From Halobacillus litoralis (GTDB lineage: Bacteria > Bacillota > Bacilli > Bacillales > Halobacillaceae), in the NCBI RefSeq assembly GCF_020171725.1, contig NZ_JAIVAJ010000002.1, forward strand, positions 372,001 to 436,000: a DNA stretch of 64,000 nucleotides. Direction: 5' to 3'. Under the pieces are notes generated by a model. It made no database searches, had not been told where the DNA came from, and saw only the letters and a program-made list of their open reading frames with translations. This document shows positions 43,292 through 51,761 of this stretch, piece by piece. How positions within the stretch are numbered: the first letter of the stretch is position 1; the number at the start of each line of letters is the position of its first letter. The translations under genes and the position numbers were made by a program.

Positions 43292-43528
43292 ATGACATTG
43301 TTTTATTCTATACCACTGATTCTTTTGGCTTTGTTGACTCTCCTCATAGGTCGGCAGTTCTATCAAGTCATGATTAAGAAGAACATTCCCGAAAACTATT
43401 ACACTCCCTTCGATCACATTACGGGTCATGCGGTTCACGAATTCCAGGAAGAAAGCCTAGAAAATCAGCAGGAGGAAGAAGAAGGTACGGGAGATAATAA
43501 GCATAAGAATGAGGAAGGTTTAAGATGA
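43292..43528 (+). CDS. Small membrane protein, DUF3951-like
   Basis: 78 residues. TM helix MTLFYSIPLILLALLTLLIG, then KKNIPENYYTPFDHITGHA, which resembles DUF3951 (small Bacillus membrane proteins), and a Glu-rich tail. Alternative starts are TTG 43265 (overlapping the lipoprotein stop) and ATG 43280. The stop overlaps the Nudix ATG. Confidence 0.65.
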   Translation: MTLFYSIPLILLALLTLLIGRQFYQVMIKKNIPENYYTPFDHITGHAVHEFQEESLENQQEEEEGTGDNKHKNEEGLR

Positions 43529-44076
43529 AAAAGTGGAAAACTCTACGTTCGAATAAGTTGATTGATACAGAGTTCGTTACCGTCAAGCGAGAACACTGCA
43601 AGCTTCCAAGTGGTTTGGAAATCGATGACTATGTCGTTACCGAGTATCCCGATTGGGTCAATGCAGTGGTGATGACGAAAGACCAGGAACTAGTTTTGGT
43701 GAAGCAGTACAGGCACGGAGCAAGAGATTCCTTCCTGGAAATACCAGCAGGGAAAGTTGAGGGGAATGAGTCAGACGAAGAGGGGGTCATAAGAGAAGTA
43801 CGGGAAGAGACAGGTTACCAGTCCGCCCATAAACCGATCTGTCTTGGAGACTACTATGTCAATCCTGCTGTGCAGAGTAACAAGGTGAAAACGTTTTTGA
43901 TTCTTGAGGCTGAAATGGTCCATAATCAAGATCTGGATGTAACGGAAGATATACATATTGAGCATATAAACTTTCAGGACTTCGGTCAGCTCGTGCGTAA
44001 AGGAACGATTCAGACGCAATTGTTGTCGATGAGCGGTTATTTACTTGCGTCAGCTTATTTAAGTAATAAAATATGA
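43525..44076 (+). CDS. Nudix hydrolase, ADP-ribose pyrophosphatase-like
   Basis: 183 residues with a canonical Nudix box: GKVEGNESDEEGVIREVREETGY. N-terminal strands (KLPSGLEIDDYVVTEYPDWV) and VLVKQYRHGARDSFLEIPAGKVE are typical of NudF-like ADP-ribose pyrophosphatases. They clear free ADP-ribose. ATGA overlap with the small membrane gene. Terminator follows. Confidence 0.88.
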   Translation: MKKWKTLRSNKLIDTEFVTVKREHCKLPSGLEIDDYVVTEYPDWVNAVVMTKDQELVLVKQYRHGARDSFLEIPAGKVEGNESDEEGVIREVREETGYQSAHKPICLGDYYVNPAVQSNKVKTFLILEAEMVHNQDLDVTEDIHIEHINFQDFGQLVRKGTIQTQLLSMSGYLLASAYLSNKI

Positions 44077-44089
44077 ATCCATTATATTA

Positions 44090-44126
44090 AAAAGGCTTCG
44101 TATCTGTTTAGATACGAAGCCTTAAG
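44090..44126. terminator. Strong bidirectional terminator
   Basis: 14-bp perfect stem AAGGCTTCGTATCT/AGATACGAAGCCTT with a 4-nt loop, between converging Nudix and rlmN genes. Confidence 0.88.
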
Positions 44127-44128
44127 TC

Positions 44129-45214
44129 TTAACTGACTGGTGCTTTATTCTTTTTGCGTGCTTTCTCTTTCTCGATCTGCTTACTGCGAAGTTGTCCGCA
44201 GGCAGCATCGATATCTGTACCATGTTCTGTTCGAACTCCGCACTTGATGCCACGATCCATCAACGTTTGGTAGAAGGAAAGGATCGCCTCTTTTTCACTA
44301 CGCTCGTAAGGGTTATCCGCAACCGGGTTATAAGGAATAAGGTTCACATAGGATAAATGCTTCTTATCCATCAACAAGTCCGCCAGCTGGTGGGCCTCTT
44401 TGACGTGATCATTGACATCTTTCAGAAGAATATACTCGAAGGTGATTCTTCTATTCGTCTTTTCGAGGTAGTAATCAATCGCAGGCATGAGTTTCTCCAA
44501 TGGATACGCCTTGTTGATTTTCATAATACGTGAACGCAGCTCATTGTTCGGTGCGTGAATGGAAAGAGCCAGGTTAATCTGAATGCCTTCATCTGCGAAT
44601 TCATACATTTTCGGTGCAATTCCGCTGGTTGATACGGTAATGTGACGAGCGCCGATGGACAAGCCTTTCTTGTCGTTGACGACATTCAGGAAGTCGATTA
44701 AGTTATCATAGTTATCAAACGGTTCACCGATTCCCATTACGACGATGTGGCTCACACGCTCATCTTTGCCTTGCTCGTCCAAGTGGTGCTGAACCTGCAT
44801 GATCTGTTCGACGATTTCGCCGCTTGTCAGATCACGGTTTTTTCTCAAAATACCACTCGCACAGAAAGAACAGCCGATGTTACAGCCGACTTGGGTCGTC
44901 ACACAAACAGACAAACCATAATTGAATCGCATCAATACAGTTTCAATGACGTTTCCATCTTCCAGTTTGAAAAGGAATTTAATAGTCCCGTCCTTAGACT
45001 CCTGCTTGATCTCTTCTGTGAGTGATCCTAAAGTAAAATGTTCGTTCAATTTATCAATACATGACTGATTGACGTTCTTCATGTCTGCAAATTGTGTGAC
45101 ACGCTTCTCGTAAAGCCAGTTCCAAACCTGCTTGGATCTGAATTTTTTCTCCCCGTGTTCCACTAACCAATCTGTCAGCTGATCAAATGTCAGTCCGTAA
45201 ATAGATGGTTTCAT
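44129..45214 (-). CDS. rlmN: 23S rRNA (adenine-C2)-methyltransferase RlmN
   Basis: Radical-SAM enzyme that methylates A2503 of 23S rRNA and A37 of tRNAs. 361 residues. The cluster motif is [28 protein letters not shown] and the late FLGVN-like [13 protein letters not shown] are seen, and the mechanistic Cys in the [14 protein letters not shown] end (Cys-Gly). ATG 45214 has AGAGGAGCG upstream; the frame extends 168 nt further but that part lacks family similarity. Monocistronic. Confidence 0.95.
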   Translation of the reverse strand: MKPSIYGLTFDQLTDWLVEHGEKKFRSKQVWNWLYEKRVTQFADMKNVNQSCIDKLNEHFTLGSLTEEIKQESKDGTIKFLFKLEDGNVIETVLMRFNYGLSVCVTTQVGCNIGCSFCASGILRKNRDLTSGEIVEQIMQVQHHLDEQGKDERVSHIVVMGIGEPFDNYDNLIDFLNVVNDKKGLSIGARHITVSTSGIAPKMYEFADEGIQINLALSIHAPNNELRSRIMKINKAYPLEKLMPAIDYYLEKTNRRITFEYILLKDVNDHVKEAHQLADLLMDKKHLSYVNLIPYNPVADNPYERSEKEAILSFYQTLMDRGIKCGVRTEHGTDIDAACGQLRSKQIEKEKARKKNKAPVS

Positions 45215-45406
45215 ACATACGCTCCTCTGAAAAAAATCACTATTCCTATCATACTTCAATTTGGTTGTCTGCACAAGTGGTAGTGTATCAACCTCTTTAC
45301 TGGATCCAGCCGATAGGGACTTTTGTAGGAGTCGAACTGCATGTCCAATCCAGCTTAAGTGGTATGTAAAAGTAAGGGACAAAAACTATATTTAGATAAT
45401 AAATAA

Positions 45407-45440
45407 CAGCGCATCAGATTTGTGGGTCTGATGCGCTGTC
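45407..45440 (-). terminator. Terminator of the glutathione peroxidase gene
   Basis: 12-bp stem CAGCGCATCAGA/TCTGATGCGCTG, about 8-nt loop. On the minus strand it is followed by TTATTTATTATC. Confidence 0.7.
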
Positions 45441-45452
45441 AGGATGGATTGT

Positions 45453-46007
45453 TTATCGGGCAGCTAGAGCAAGCTCAATTTCTTCTTCCATATCTAACGG
45501 TTCTGTGGTGGATTCAAAGCGCTTGATGACTTCTCCCTCCCGGTCAATCAAAAACTTTGTAAAGTTCCATTTGATCGAATTTCCTTCTAAATAGTGAGGA
45601 TACCGCTCGTTCAGGATAGCGAGTAAAAGCTTGGAAGTCGGGTGGTTGTGGTCAAAGCCTTCGAACGGCTTTTGTTCTGCTAAGTAGGTAAACAGGGGGG
45701 AAGCGTCTGCATCTCTTACATCAATTTTCTTCAAAATCGGGAAGTTGACTCCGAAATTCAATGCACAGAACTCTGTGATTTCCCCGTCTTTAAGAGGCTC
45801 TTGATCAGCGAACTGATTGGAAGGGAAGCCTAGAATCTGAAGACCTTGACTTTCGTATTTGCCTTGAAGCTTTTGTAGATCCTCGAGTTGAGGTGTAAAA
45901 CCGCACTTTGTTGCGGTGTTGACAATTAACATGACTTTGCCTTCATAACGATTTAATCCGGTCGTCAATCCACTAGCTGTTTTCACTTTGAAATCATATA
46001 CACTCAT
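45453..46007 (-). CDS. Glutathione peroxidase-like thiol peroxidase
   Basis: 184 residues, thioredoxin-fold. Reduces peroxides, probably with thioredoxin as donor. The catalytic residues are Cys in NTATKCGFTPQ, Gln in FPSNQF and Trp in IKWNFTKFLID. Resembles BsaA/GpxA of bacilli. ATG 46007 is preceded by GAGGGAG; the frame runs 60 nt further without a good RBS. A TATAAT-like -10 lies at 46059-46064 on this strand but no clear -35. Confidence 0.9.
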   Translation of the reverse strand: MSVYDFKVKTASGLTTGLNRYEGKVMLIVNTATKCGFTPQLEDLQKLQGKYESQGLQILGFPSNQFADQEPLKDGEITEFCALNFGVNFPILKKIDVRDADASPLFTYLAEQKPFEGFDHNHPTSKLLLAILNERYPHYLEGNSIKWNFTKFLIDREGEVIKRFESTTEPLDMEEEIELALAAR

Positions 46008-46350
46008 AACCTTTACTCCCTCTATGTGCAGAAACCCTTCATAAAAAATATCACATTCATTATACAAAGATTGTAAGCACGCATTTATTTTTATTGTAAA
46101 ATACTATTTCCACTCAATCGGGGTGTTCTAAACATCTGTTTTTTGGCCGATGCGTCAAGCAGCGCATTGTATAGAAGAGAACTTGATGTATATCTTTCGA
46201 CTCGGAATCATATCGTGTTCAGTAGCGTATTAGGTCTTTTCCATTATTTTCAAAATAAAGGAAGGGGAAATGGTGCACGACGGCGAATCATTTTTAGTTA
46301 AGAGCGGTTCGAAGTGCAGTTTGGGATTTACGTTCAAAAGGAGTGTTCAA
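46008..46350. other. Divergent intergenic region
   Basis: 343 bp between the peroxidase and GyrI-like genes. I see the -10-like TATAAT (minus, 46059-46064), AT-rich sequence and an in-frame but unlikely upstream extension of the GyrI-like gene. No hairpin, repeat or second gene is supported. I looked for a PerR box and did not find a convincing one. Confidence 0.5.
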
Positions 46351-46836
46351 ATGAAGTCTGTTGTGGTCTATAGACCTTCTGAGAAAAAGCTGGGAGACGT
46401 AACACTTGTTGGTTTTCGGGTGCTGTGCACCCAGGGAGAAGATTATGTTGATGAGATTCCAAAGGCCGTTCAGAAATTATTGGATCGAACTCATGAAATC
46501 GATTTTGTAGAGGAAGAAGATCATTTCTACGGGGCTTTCATGGTGGATGCCTGCGAACCTGCTTATGATGGTTACTGGGTCGGTAAGCGAGTAGGCAGAG
46601 TGGGAGAAATCCCTCATGGAATGGAAGTGCTCACTGTTCCCGCCCAAACTTATGCGACGATTCCATTCAAAGGGCCGAACCACCGAATCATGACGGCCTA
46701 CCAGGAGCTGCATGAGTGGATCGACAAAAATCAGTATGAAAGAATGTTGAATAAGTGGCATCTAGAAAGATACAGGGTGAATTCAGCAGAAGACATTACG
46801 CAGGTCGATGTAGAGCTATATGACACCATCCGATAG
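46351..46836 (+). CDS. GyrI-like/AraC effector-binding-domain protein
   Basis: 161 residues of the GyrI-like small-molecule-binding fold: VGFRVLCTQGEDYVDEIPKAVQKLL, YWVGKRVG region, then EVLTVPAQTYATIPFKGPNHRIMTAYQELHEWI. Stand-alone members bind hydrophobic cations or hydrolyse compounds. ATG 46351 has AAAAGGAG 7 nt upstream. Confidence 0.82.
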   Translation: MKSVVVYRPSEKKLGDVTLVGFRVLCTQGEDYVDEIPKAVQKLLDRTHEIDFVEEEDHFYGAFMVDACEPAYDGYWVGKRVGRVGEIPHGMEVLTVPAQTYATIPFKGPNHRIMTAYQELHEWIDKNQYERMLNKWHLERYRVNSAEDITQVDVELYDTIR

Positions 46837-46847
46837 AACGAAGCGCG

Positions 46848-46881
46848 AAGGCAGCGGTCGAAAGACTCGCTGCCTTTATTA
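46848..46881. terminator. Bidirectional hairpin terminator
   Basis: 9-bp stem AAGGCAGCG/CGCTGCCTT with an 11-nt loop, between convergent genes. Confidence 0.8.
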
Positions 46882-46897
46882 TGGAGAAGAAATACTG

Positions 46898-47089
46898 TCA
46901 CAAGTATTTGTTGTAAGCGTCGATTTGATGCGGGTGCAGCCCCGTGCTCGTTTGGGCATCGCGCTGCATAGAATCATTGCAGGGCTTACACACATAGCTC
47001 GATTCAGGGTTTCGCTGCAGTTTCGTGTATTGAGGATCCGAAAGATTGATTGAGAAGTCTTTCTTGCAGAAGAAACATGTCACATCCAT
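46898..47089 (-). CDS. DUF2197 zinc-ribbon protein, YlaI-like
   Basis: 63 residues with two CxxC pairs, CFFC and CKPC, spaced as in small zinc ribbons. Length and arrangement match YlaI (DUF2197). AGGAGGTG precedes the ATG at 47089. The frame's upstream extension is not used. Function unknown. Confidence 0.8.
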   Translation of the reverse strand: MDVTCFFCKKDFSINLSDPQYTKLQRNPESSYVCKPCNDSMQRDAQTSTGLHPHQIDAYNKYL

Positions 47090-47208
47090 GGTCAAACACC
47101 TCCTATTTGTATTCCTTCGTGACTTATCCAATAAATCCCTCGTTGTATTGAAACCTTTTTTAAGGTCGGGTCGTATAAATGAACAGTACATAGTTGAGGA
47201 GTGAGACA

Positions 47209-47520
47209 ATGAAGAAGTGGCTGCCTTATGCATCTCTTATTTTCCTCGGATTGAGTATACTGATCGGAAGCTCGATCGTTGCGAGTGCATTAAATCAAAC
47301 TGAAGAGCACAATGCAGAAGTTAGCGGAAACCAATCAGAAATGCAGGAGTCATATCGTTACGAAATGTTCTCAGCGAATGATTCCAACCTCATCGTATTC
47401 GATAAAGAGACAGGCATGTATTACCGGAAGTATATCCCGAACACTGAAGGACCGACAGAATGGACGCTTGAAATCAATCCATTCGAAAGTGATTCATCTG
47501 GAACGAGCAGGAGCTATTAG
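47209..47520 (+). CDS. Small membrane-anchored protein of unknown function
   Basis: 103 residues: N-terminal TM/signal helix (about 3-28), then a polar extracellular part with LIVFDKETGMYYRKYIPN, a short motif seen in small Bacillus surface proteins. GAGGAGTGAG precedes ATG 47209. It is 12 bp upstream of the broken gene at 47533 and probably in one unit. Confidence 0.68.
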   Translation: MKKWLPYASLIFLGLSILIGSSIVASALNQTEEHNAEVSGNQSEMQESYRYEMFSANDSNLIVFDKETGMYYRKYIPNTEGPTEWTLEINPFESDSSGTSRSY

Positions 47521-47532
47521 AAGGTGGCATGG

Positions 47533-47982
47533 ATGAAGAAAAAAGGGACCTTGATGATTTATGGTTTCGTTATCTTGCTGCTTGGCTTTGGGGCGGGGTA
47601 TTGGTCAGCTCAGGAACCCGTAAGCCGCGAAATACGATTCGGTTTCCCTCATGAAACACAGGACAACAGGATTGACTTCCTTAAGACCTAAACCAACACC
47701 TCTGATCAAATCGTGGTGGATAACCTTCTTGGGATCCTTTTCTCAAGGGAAAAAGTCTCGCAACCCAGGGAATTAGGTGAACCGGATATGCTCTTTCAGG
47801 TAAGGAGCCCGAAACAGTCTGTGGTATTGTTTTCAGAAAATGTCTGGTTTGAAGGTGCCGTAAGCTACCTCCGCTTAGAGGGCGATGGTGATCGCTACTA
47901 CAGACTTGGAGAGGGAGAAACGGAGTACTTGAAAGAAGTGTCGAACTTCGAAGTTTTATCGTCGAATCGTTCCGAAAAATAA
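47533..47982 (+). pseudogene. Membrane-anchored protein interrupted by an in-frame TAA
   Basis: An ATG with AAGGTGG 6 nt upstream opens a frame coding a TM anchor (residues 8-24) and a polar stretch. It stops at TAA 47689-47691. The same frame then continues open for 97 codons to 47982 with protein-like sequence, including LLGILFSREKVSQPREL and FENVWFEGAVSYLRLEGDGDRYYRL-type strands. No RBS precedes the GTG at 47713. The simplest reading is one ~149-codon gene with a nonsense mutation. Readthrough or sequencing error are alternatives. Confidence 0.7.
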
Positions 47983-48057
47983 AAAAATTAAATCACGACT
48001 CTCATCATTCCTTTGTTCGTCATGATACAATAATAGAGGAACAAAGGAGTGAGTCAC

Positions 48058-49272
48058 ATGGATCCATTAGATGTCATAGGAAACTTACATAATGTTAAAC
48101 CAGTTTACCAACCCATAATCAGTGCCATCAGGCAAGATGTGAAAGGGCACGAAGTCCTCGGACGATACCATGACGGGGAAGCGTGGCAAAGCCTCCGTTC
48201 CTTCTTCATGCACCCCGACGTTCCAGAGGAGTTCAAAGTGGAAGTCGACCAACACTTGTTGACGGTCGCCTTAGAGAAGGTGATGGCAGAAGGTGTAGGG
48301 GGGCTTCTTTTTATCAATAGAAGTGCAAAGGAATTGATGGTCAATGACGGAGAGGACCTCCTGGATACGCTGCTTGAGTTTGAGGAAAAAGGATTTGACC
48401 TGAGCCGCATCGTCATTGAGGTGCGTGAACATGATTTTGATGAAGACTTTGAAGCTTTGAATCATCTCCTTCTTTATTATAAGACGTTCGGTATCATGAT
48501 CGCGGTGGACCATGTCGGGGCTAAAAGTTCCAATATAGATCGCATCCGCCAGCTTGAACCACATATCCTGAAAGTGGACACGATGCACATTCGTAACCAT
48601 GATTCGCAAGGGTTCCAGGATATTATGTACTCACTGTCCATGCTTGCCAATCGGATAGGAGCGGCGATGCTTTTTGAGACGATTGAAGACGATTACCAGC
48701 TGTACTTCGCCTGGAAGCACGGCGGCAGGTATTACCAAGGCTTTTACCTGGCGGAACCGAGTTTCGAATTCGCTACGAAGGATTCTTTACGAGTAGATGC
48801 TGTAGAGAAGGTGAACCAGTATATCCGACGCGAGAAAGCTTTGGTCGAACGTCGACTGCGGTTCGTCCTATCTTGGGAGCAGCGCTTAAAGGAACGTGTT
48901 TTGAAGTGGGAGGGACCGAAGAAGGTCGATCAATACCTAGAGCGGCTGACGTCGGAATTCAATGAAGAAAGCTTTCGTATGTTCATTTGCGACGCAGATG
49001 GTATTCAGGTCTCCTCTAACTTCAGGAAGCGACAGGAGGAATGGGAGCCGGAGTACAATAAGAAAGGCTCCAACTGGGCGTTCCGACCGTATTTCTTAGA
49101 GAATGTCATGCAGATGAAAACCTGGAACAAAGGACTTTTGTCGGACATCTATTCAGATATCGAAACGAAGGAGCTGATCCGTACGTTCAGCTTCCCGTTG
49201 ACGGATCAATACTTCTTATTTATCGATCTTAATTACTCTTACATCTACGAAAATGAGTTTTTACTCATGTAA
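48058..49272 (+). CDS. ykuI: EAL-domain protein with PAS-like C-terminus, YkuI-like
   Basis: 404 residues: EAL domain (about 1-245) and a C-terminal sensor-type domain. The cyclic-di-GMP site is partly kept: EVL at 32-34 in place of EAL, FINRS, IEVRE, LKVD, FETIED and YYQGF. The second Asp of the DDFG loop is His (VDHVGA). YkuI of B. subtilis has the same plan and binds c-di-GMP without clear phosphodiesterase activity. ACAAAGGAGTG precedes the ATG at 48058. Confidence 0.88.
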   Translation: MDPLDVIGNLHNVKPVYQPIISAIRQDVKGHEVLGRYHDGEAWQSLRSFFMHPDVPEEFKVEVDQHLLTVALEKVMAEGVGGLLFINRSAKELMVNDGEDLLDTLLEFEEKGFDLSRIVIEVREHDFDEDFEALNHLLLYYKTFGIMIAVDHVGAKSSNIDRIRQLEPHILKVDTMHIRNHDSQGFQDIMYSLSMLANRIGAAMLFETIEDDYQLYFAWKHGGRYYQGFYLAEPSFEFATKDSLRVDAVEKVNQYIRREKALVERRLRFVLSWEQRLKERVLKWEGPKKVDQYLERLTSEFNEESFRMFICDADGIQVSSNFRKRQEEWEPEYNKKGSNWAFRPYFLENVMQMKTWNKGLLSDIYSDIETKELIRTFSFPLTDQYFLFIDLNYSYIYENEFLLM

Positions 49273-49276
49273 CCTG

Positions 49277-49304
49277 AACTGTCCCGCTTGCGGGGCAGTT
49301 TTTT
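49277..49304 (+). terminator. Hairpin terminator
   Basis: AACTGTCCCG/CGGGGCAGTT with a CTTG loop and TTTTTT. Confidence 0.88.
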
Positions 49305-49343
49305 GTCGCTGCACTGATAGCTAGTGGAATAGAAAGGGGAGGT

Positions 49344-49886
49344 ATGATGATTATCATGATCAACGGTGCGTTCGGCGTCGGAAAGACTACGACGGCGAAT
49401 GCGCTGCTGGACGAGTTGCCAGAGAGTTTTCTTTTTGACCCTGAGATGGTCGGGTTCATGTTGAGGGAGATGATACCCGATGACCTGAAAGAAAAGGAAG
49501 CACCATCCGGGGATTTTCAAGATCTCGTATTGTGGAGAGAATTAGTGGTCAAAACGGCCGCTTCCATCGTCCAAACGTATTCCTGCAACTTAATTGTTCC
49601 CATGACCATTCACAATGAAAAGAATCTGACCTATATCAAAGACGGGTTTTCAAGCATTGCTCCAACGAAACACTTCTGTTTGACTGCGAGCAGGGAGACG
49701 ATTCACAATCGTTTAACGGAAAGAGGGGAACAACCAGGGAGCTGGCCTTTTCAGCAGACGGAGAAGTGCCTCGAGGCTTATCAAAAGGATGCTTTCGCTA
49801 CTAAGATTTCCACGGAGAATCGAACGATCGCTGAAGTAGTTGGGGACATTTTATATGCATCTCAGTTAGGTGGCGGAAGCTTATGA
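49344..49886 (+). CDS. TmrB-like P-loop NTPase
   Basis: 180 residues. Walker A NGAFGVGKTTTA at the N-terminus, FLFDPEMVGFMLREMIPDDL and LIVPMTIHNEKNLTYI closely follow B. subtilis TmrB, an ATP-binding protein that gives tunicamycin resistance by binding the drug at the membrane. The tail is shorter than TmrB, which has a C-terminal amphipathic helix; that helix is not evident here. AAAGGGGAGGT precedes ATG. Coupled to the following methyltransferase by ATGA. Confidence 0.78.
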   Translation: MMIIMINGAFGVGKTTTANALLDELPESFLFDPEMVGFMLREMIPDDLKEKEAPSGDFQDLVLWRELVVKTAASIVQTYSCNLIVPMTIHNEKNLTYIKDGFSSIAPTKHFCLTASRETIHNRLTERGEQPGSWPFQQTEKCLEAYQKDAFATKISTENRTIAEVVGDILYASQLGGGSL

Positions 49887-50680
49887 AGGAATATGGGAAT
49901 GAACTCTTCAAAGGGGCTGCACCTTACTATGCCAAGTATCGGCCGGTGTATCCCTCCTCTCTCATTCGAGCTGTGGTGAAGCGATTTTCACTGGATGGTT
50001 CCCAGCATCTTTTGGATATAGGGTGCGGGACAGGGCAGTTAACGGTGCGGTTTGCGGGTTGGTGTGAAAGGATTACAGCGATAGATCAGGACTCCGGTAT
50101 GATCAAGGAAGCCGTGAGGATTCACAATGAACTTAGGACGGGTAAGATCGACTGGCAGCAAGAAACGTTATCGTCCTATCTATCTCAAAACAAGGATCAA
50201 TTATTTGACCTCGTCTTGATGGCGAAGTCCTTTCATTGGATGGATCGTCAGGAAACTTTGAATCAGTTATACCCTCATATAAGGAGGGGAGGAGGCGTAA
50301 TGGTGGTTGGTACAATCCAATCATCAGAAGAACCAGACTTATGGAAAGAAGCGTTCAACCAAATCGTGAAGAATTGGTATGGAAGCGAAAGAAAGGCTGG
50401 TATTACAACGTATTCCCATCCTGTAAAAGGTCATGCACAAGTGATAGAGGAATCCCATTTTGAGCTTGAGCGTCACACTTTCTCTGACTTCAACATCGAT
50501 TGGACAATCGAGTCTCTTCTCGGTCATTTGTATTCCACCTCGTACGGCTTACGAAGCTTCTTAGGGGAATCCGTCGATGACTTTGAAAAGGAAGTAGAAG
50601 AGGCGTTGTTAACTTATGATCCAGGAGGAATATTTCAGGAAAAGTGGACGGTTACTTTACATATAGGAGTGAAAACATGA
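49883..50680 (+). CDS. Class I SAM-dependent methyltransferase
   Basis: 265 residues. Motif I LLDIGCGTGQLTVRFAGW, AIDQDSGMIKEA, LVLMAKSFHWMDRQETL. FKGAAPYYAKYRPVYP at the N-terminus is typical of YcgJ/YafE-type enzymes. Acceptor unknown. ATGA overlaps on both sides place it between the TmrB-like and FlaR-like genes. Confidence 0.86.
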   Translation: MKEYGNELFKGAAPYYAKYRPVYPSSLIRAVVKRFSLDGSQHLLDIGCGTGQLTVRFAGWCERITAIDQDSGMIKEAVRIHNELRTGKIDWQQETLSSYLSQNKDQLFDLVLMAKSFHWMDRQETLNQLYPHIRRGGGVMVVGTIQSSEEPDLWKEAFNQIVKNWYGSERKAGITTYSHPVKGHAQVIEESHFELERHTFSDFNIDWTIESLLGHLYSTSYGLRSFLGESVDDFEKEVEEALLTYDPGGIFQEKWTVTLHIGVKT

Positions 50681-51186
50681 AACGGATAGCTGTTATTGGT
50701 CCCGCAGGATCTGGTAAATCGACGTTATCCCGTGAGCTTTCCGAGAAGACCGGGATTGCAGTCTATCATCTTGATTCCCTGCACTGGCGTCCCGGCTGGG
50801 AAGCTGTGTCGAAGGAAGAGCAGAGAAGCATACAGAACGGAATCATCTCACAGAATTCCTGGATTATCGATGGCAATTACGGAGGTACCTTAGATGTAAG
50901 ACTGACAGCAGCAGATACCATTGTGTTCATGGACGTACCAAGAAGGGTATGTCTTTACCGTATTATAAAAAGGTATGTCCAATACAGAAACCGAACAAGG
51001 CCGGATATGGCGGAGGGGTGCCCGGAAAGGATCTCGTTCCAGCTTTTGAAGTGGGTGTGGCAGTACCGGAAGAAAAAGAGACCAGAGATTATGGAAAGGT
51101 TAAGGAGCTGTTCTCTTGAGAGGGAAGTGGTTGTACTGAAGTCGACACGTGGAGTGAGTTCTTTTCTAAGTCAAATAACGGATTAG
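50677..51186 (+). CDS. P-loop kinase-like protein (topology-modulation/FlaR-like)
   Basis: 169 residues. Walker A GPAGSGKSTLS, YHLDSLHWRPGW, WIIDGNYGG and FMDVPRRVCLYRIIKR are the FlaR/adenylate-kinase-like signature. Family name 'DNA topology modulation' is historical; a small-molecule kinase role is as likely. Coupled to the methyltransferase by ATGA. Its stop shares bases with the stop of the opposite gene. Confidence 0.82.
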   Translation: MKRIAVIGPAGSGKSTLSRELSEKTGIAVYHLDSLHWRPGWEAVSKEEQRSIQNGIISQNSWIIDGNYGGTLDVRLTAADTIVFMDVPRRVCLYRIIKRYVQYRNRTRPDMAEGCPERISFQLLKWVWQYRKKKRPEIMERLRSCSLEREVVVLKSTRGVSSFLSQITD

Positions 51187-51668
51187 TCGCTGTAGATGGC
51201 TGAGAGAGTGGCGCCTGTTGCCTGGATCCAGCTCCCGGCAAGCGACCAGTCTTTCCTCGCACGTCTTGCTCCTTCTGCCTGAAGAATATTCCCTTTTACT
51301 TGGAGGGCATTGCTGTAAAAGTGAATGGCATCACGCCTTTCCAGTCCTTCGACGAGAGAAAGGGAGGATCCGAGTGCCTGCAGTTGGTTTCCTTTGATCG
51401 TAAATGCAAGTTCCTGTTCAGGTGACACATCAAGGATGGTTCCTGCTATAATAGTGGAGTTTCCGCTTGCTTGAATGATATTGCCCAAATGATCCAGACT
51501 CTGAGGGTCATTCAGGTCGGCAGATAGCCCGTTACCCGTTGCCTGGAGGACATTTCCCCAGAGTAGTAAGTTCTCCATTTGTTCAGGTGTCCATGAGAAA
51601 CTTGGCGTTTCTCCAATTGCTGCAACGATTGTGCCGACAGCTTGAACCCAGGCTGCGAACCTTCTCAT
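51183..51668 (-). CDS. Repetitive protein, DUF6944-like
   Basis: 161 residues built from imperfect repeats of the form G-N/S-x-L/I-Q-A-x/T-G: WVQAVG, NVLQATGN, NIIQASGN, NQLQALGS, NILQAEGA, WIQATGA. The spacing of about 24-33 residues suggests a solenoid or amphipathic stack. No signal peptide. GGAGGGAG precedes ATG 51668. Function unknown. Confidence 0.72.
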   Translation of the reverse strand: MRRFAAWVQAVGTIVAAIGETPSFSWTPEQMENLLLWGNVLQATGNGLSADLNDPQSLDHLGNIIQASGNSTIIAGTILDVSPEQELAFTIKGNQLQALGSSLSLVEGLERRDAIHFYSNALQVKGNILQAEGARRARKDWSLAGSWIQATGATLSAIYSD

Positions 51669-51699
51669 GTTTACTCCCTCCACCTACATATGTAATCCC

Positions 51700-51727
51700 T
51701 TACATTACGCGCTCCTTCCTGTATAAT
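51700..51727 (+). promoter_or_regulatory. Probable malL promoter
   Basis: TATAAT at 51722-51727 and TTACAT at 51700-51705 with a 16-bp spacer, 35 bp before the malL start. No catabolite-response element is obvious in the 94-bp gap. Confidence 0.5.
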
Positions 51728-51761
51728 ATGAAGTATCTAAAAAAGAGAGAGGGCGAACTCA

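Noticed and set aside
45215..45382. N-terminal extension of RlmN by 56 residues
   Set aside because: No family similarity, and ATG 45214 has a strong ribosome site.
46020..46090. PerR box upstream of the peroxidase gene
   Set aside because: TTACAAT-C-TTTGTAT resembles one arm only; the second arm does not match TTATAAT-N-ATTATAA.
47713..47982. Separate gene from GTG 47713
   Set aside because: No RBS, and the frame continues upstream to the stop of the preceding anchor-bearing frame; a split gene fits better.
49344..51186. Phage-defence or toxin-antitoxin system
   Set aside because: The P-loop protein matches TmrB and the neighbours are a generic methyltransferase and kinase; no nuclease, toxin or restriction motif is present.
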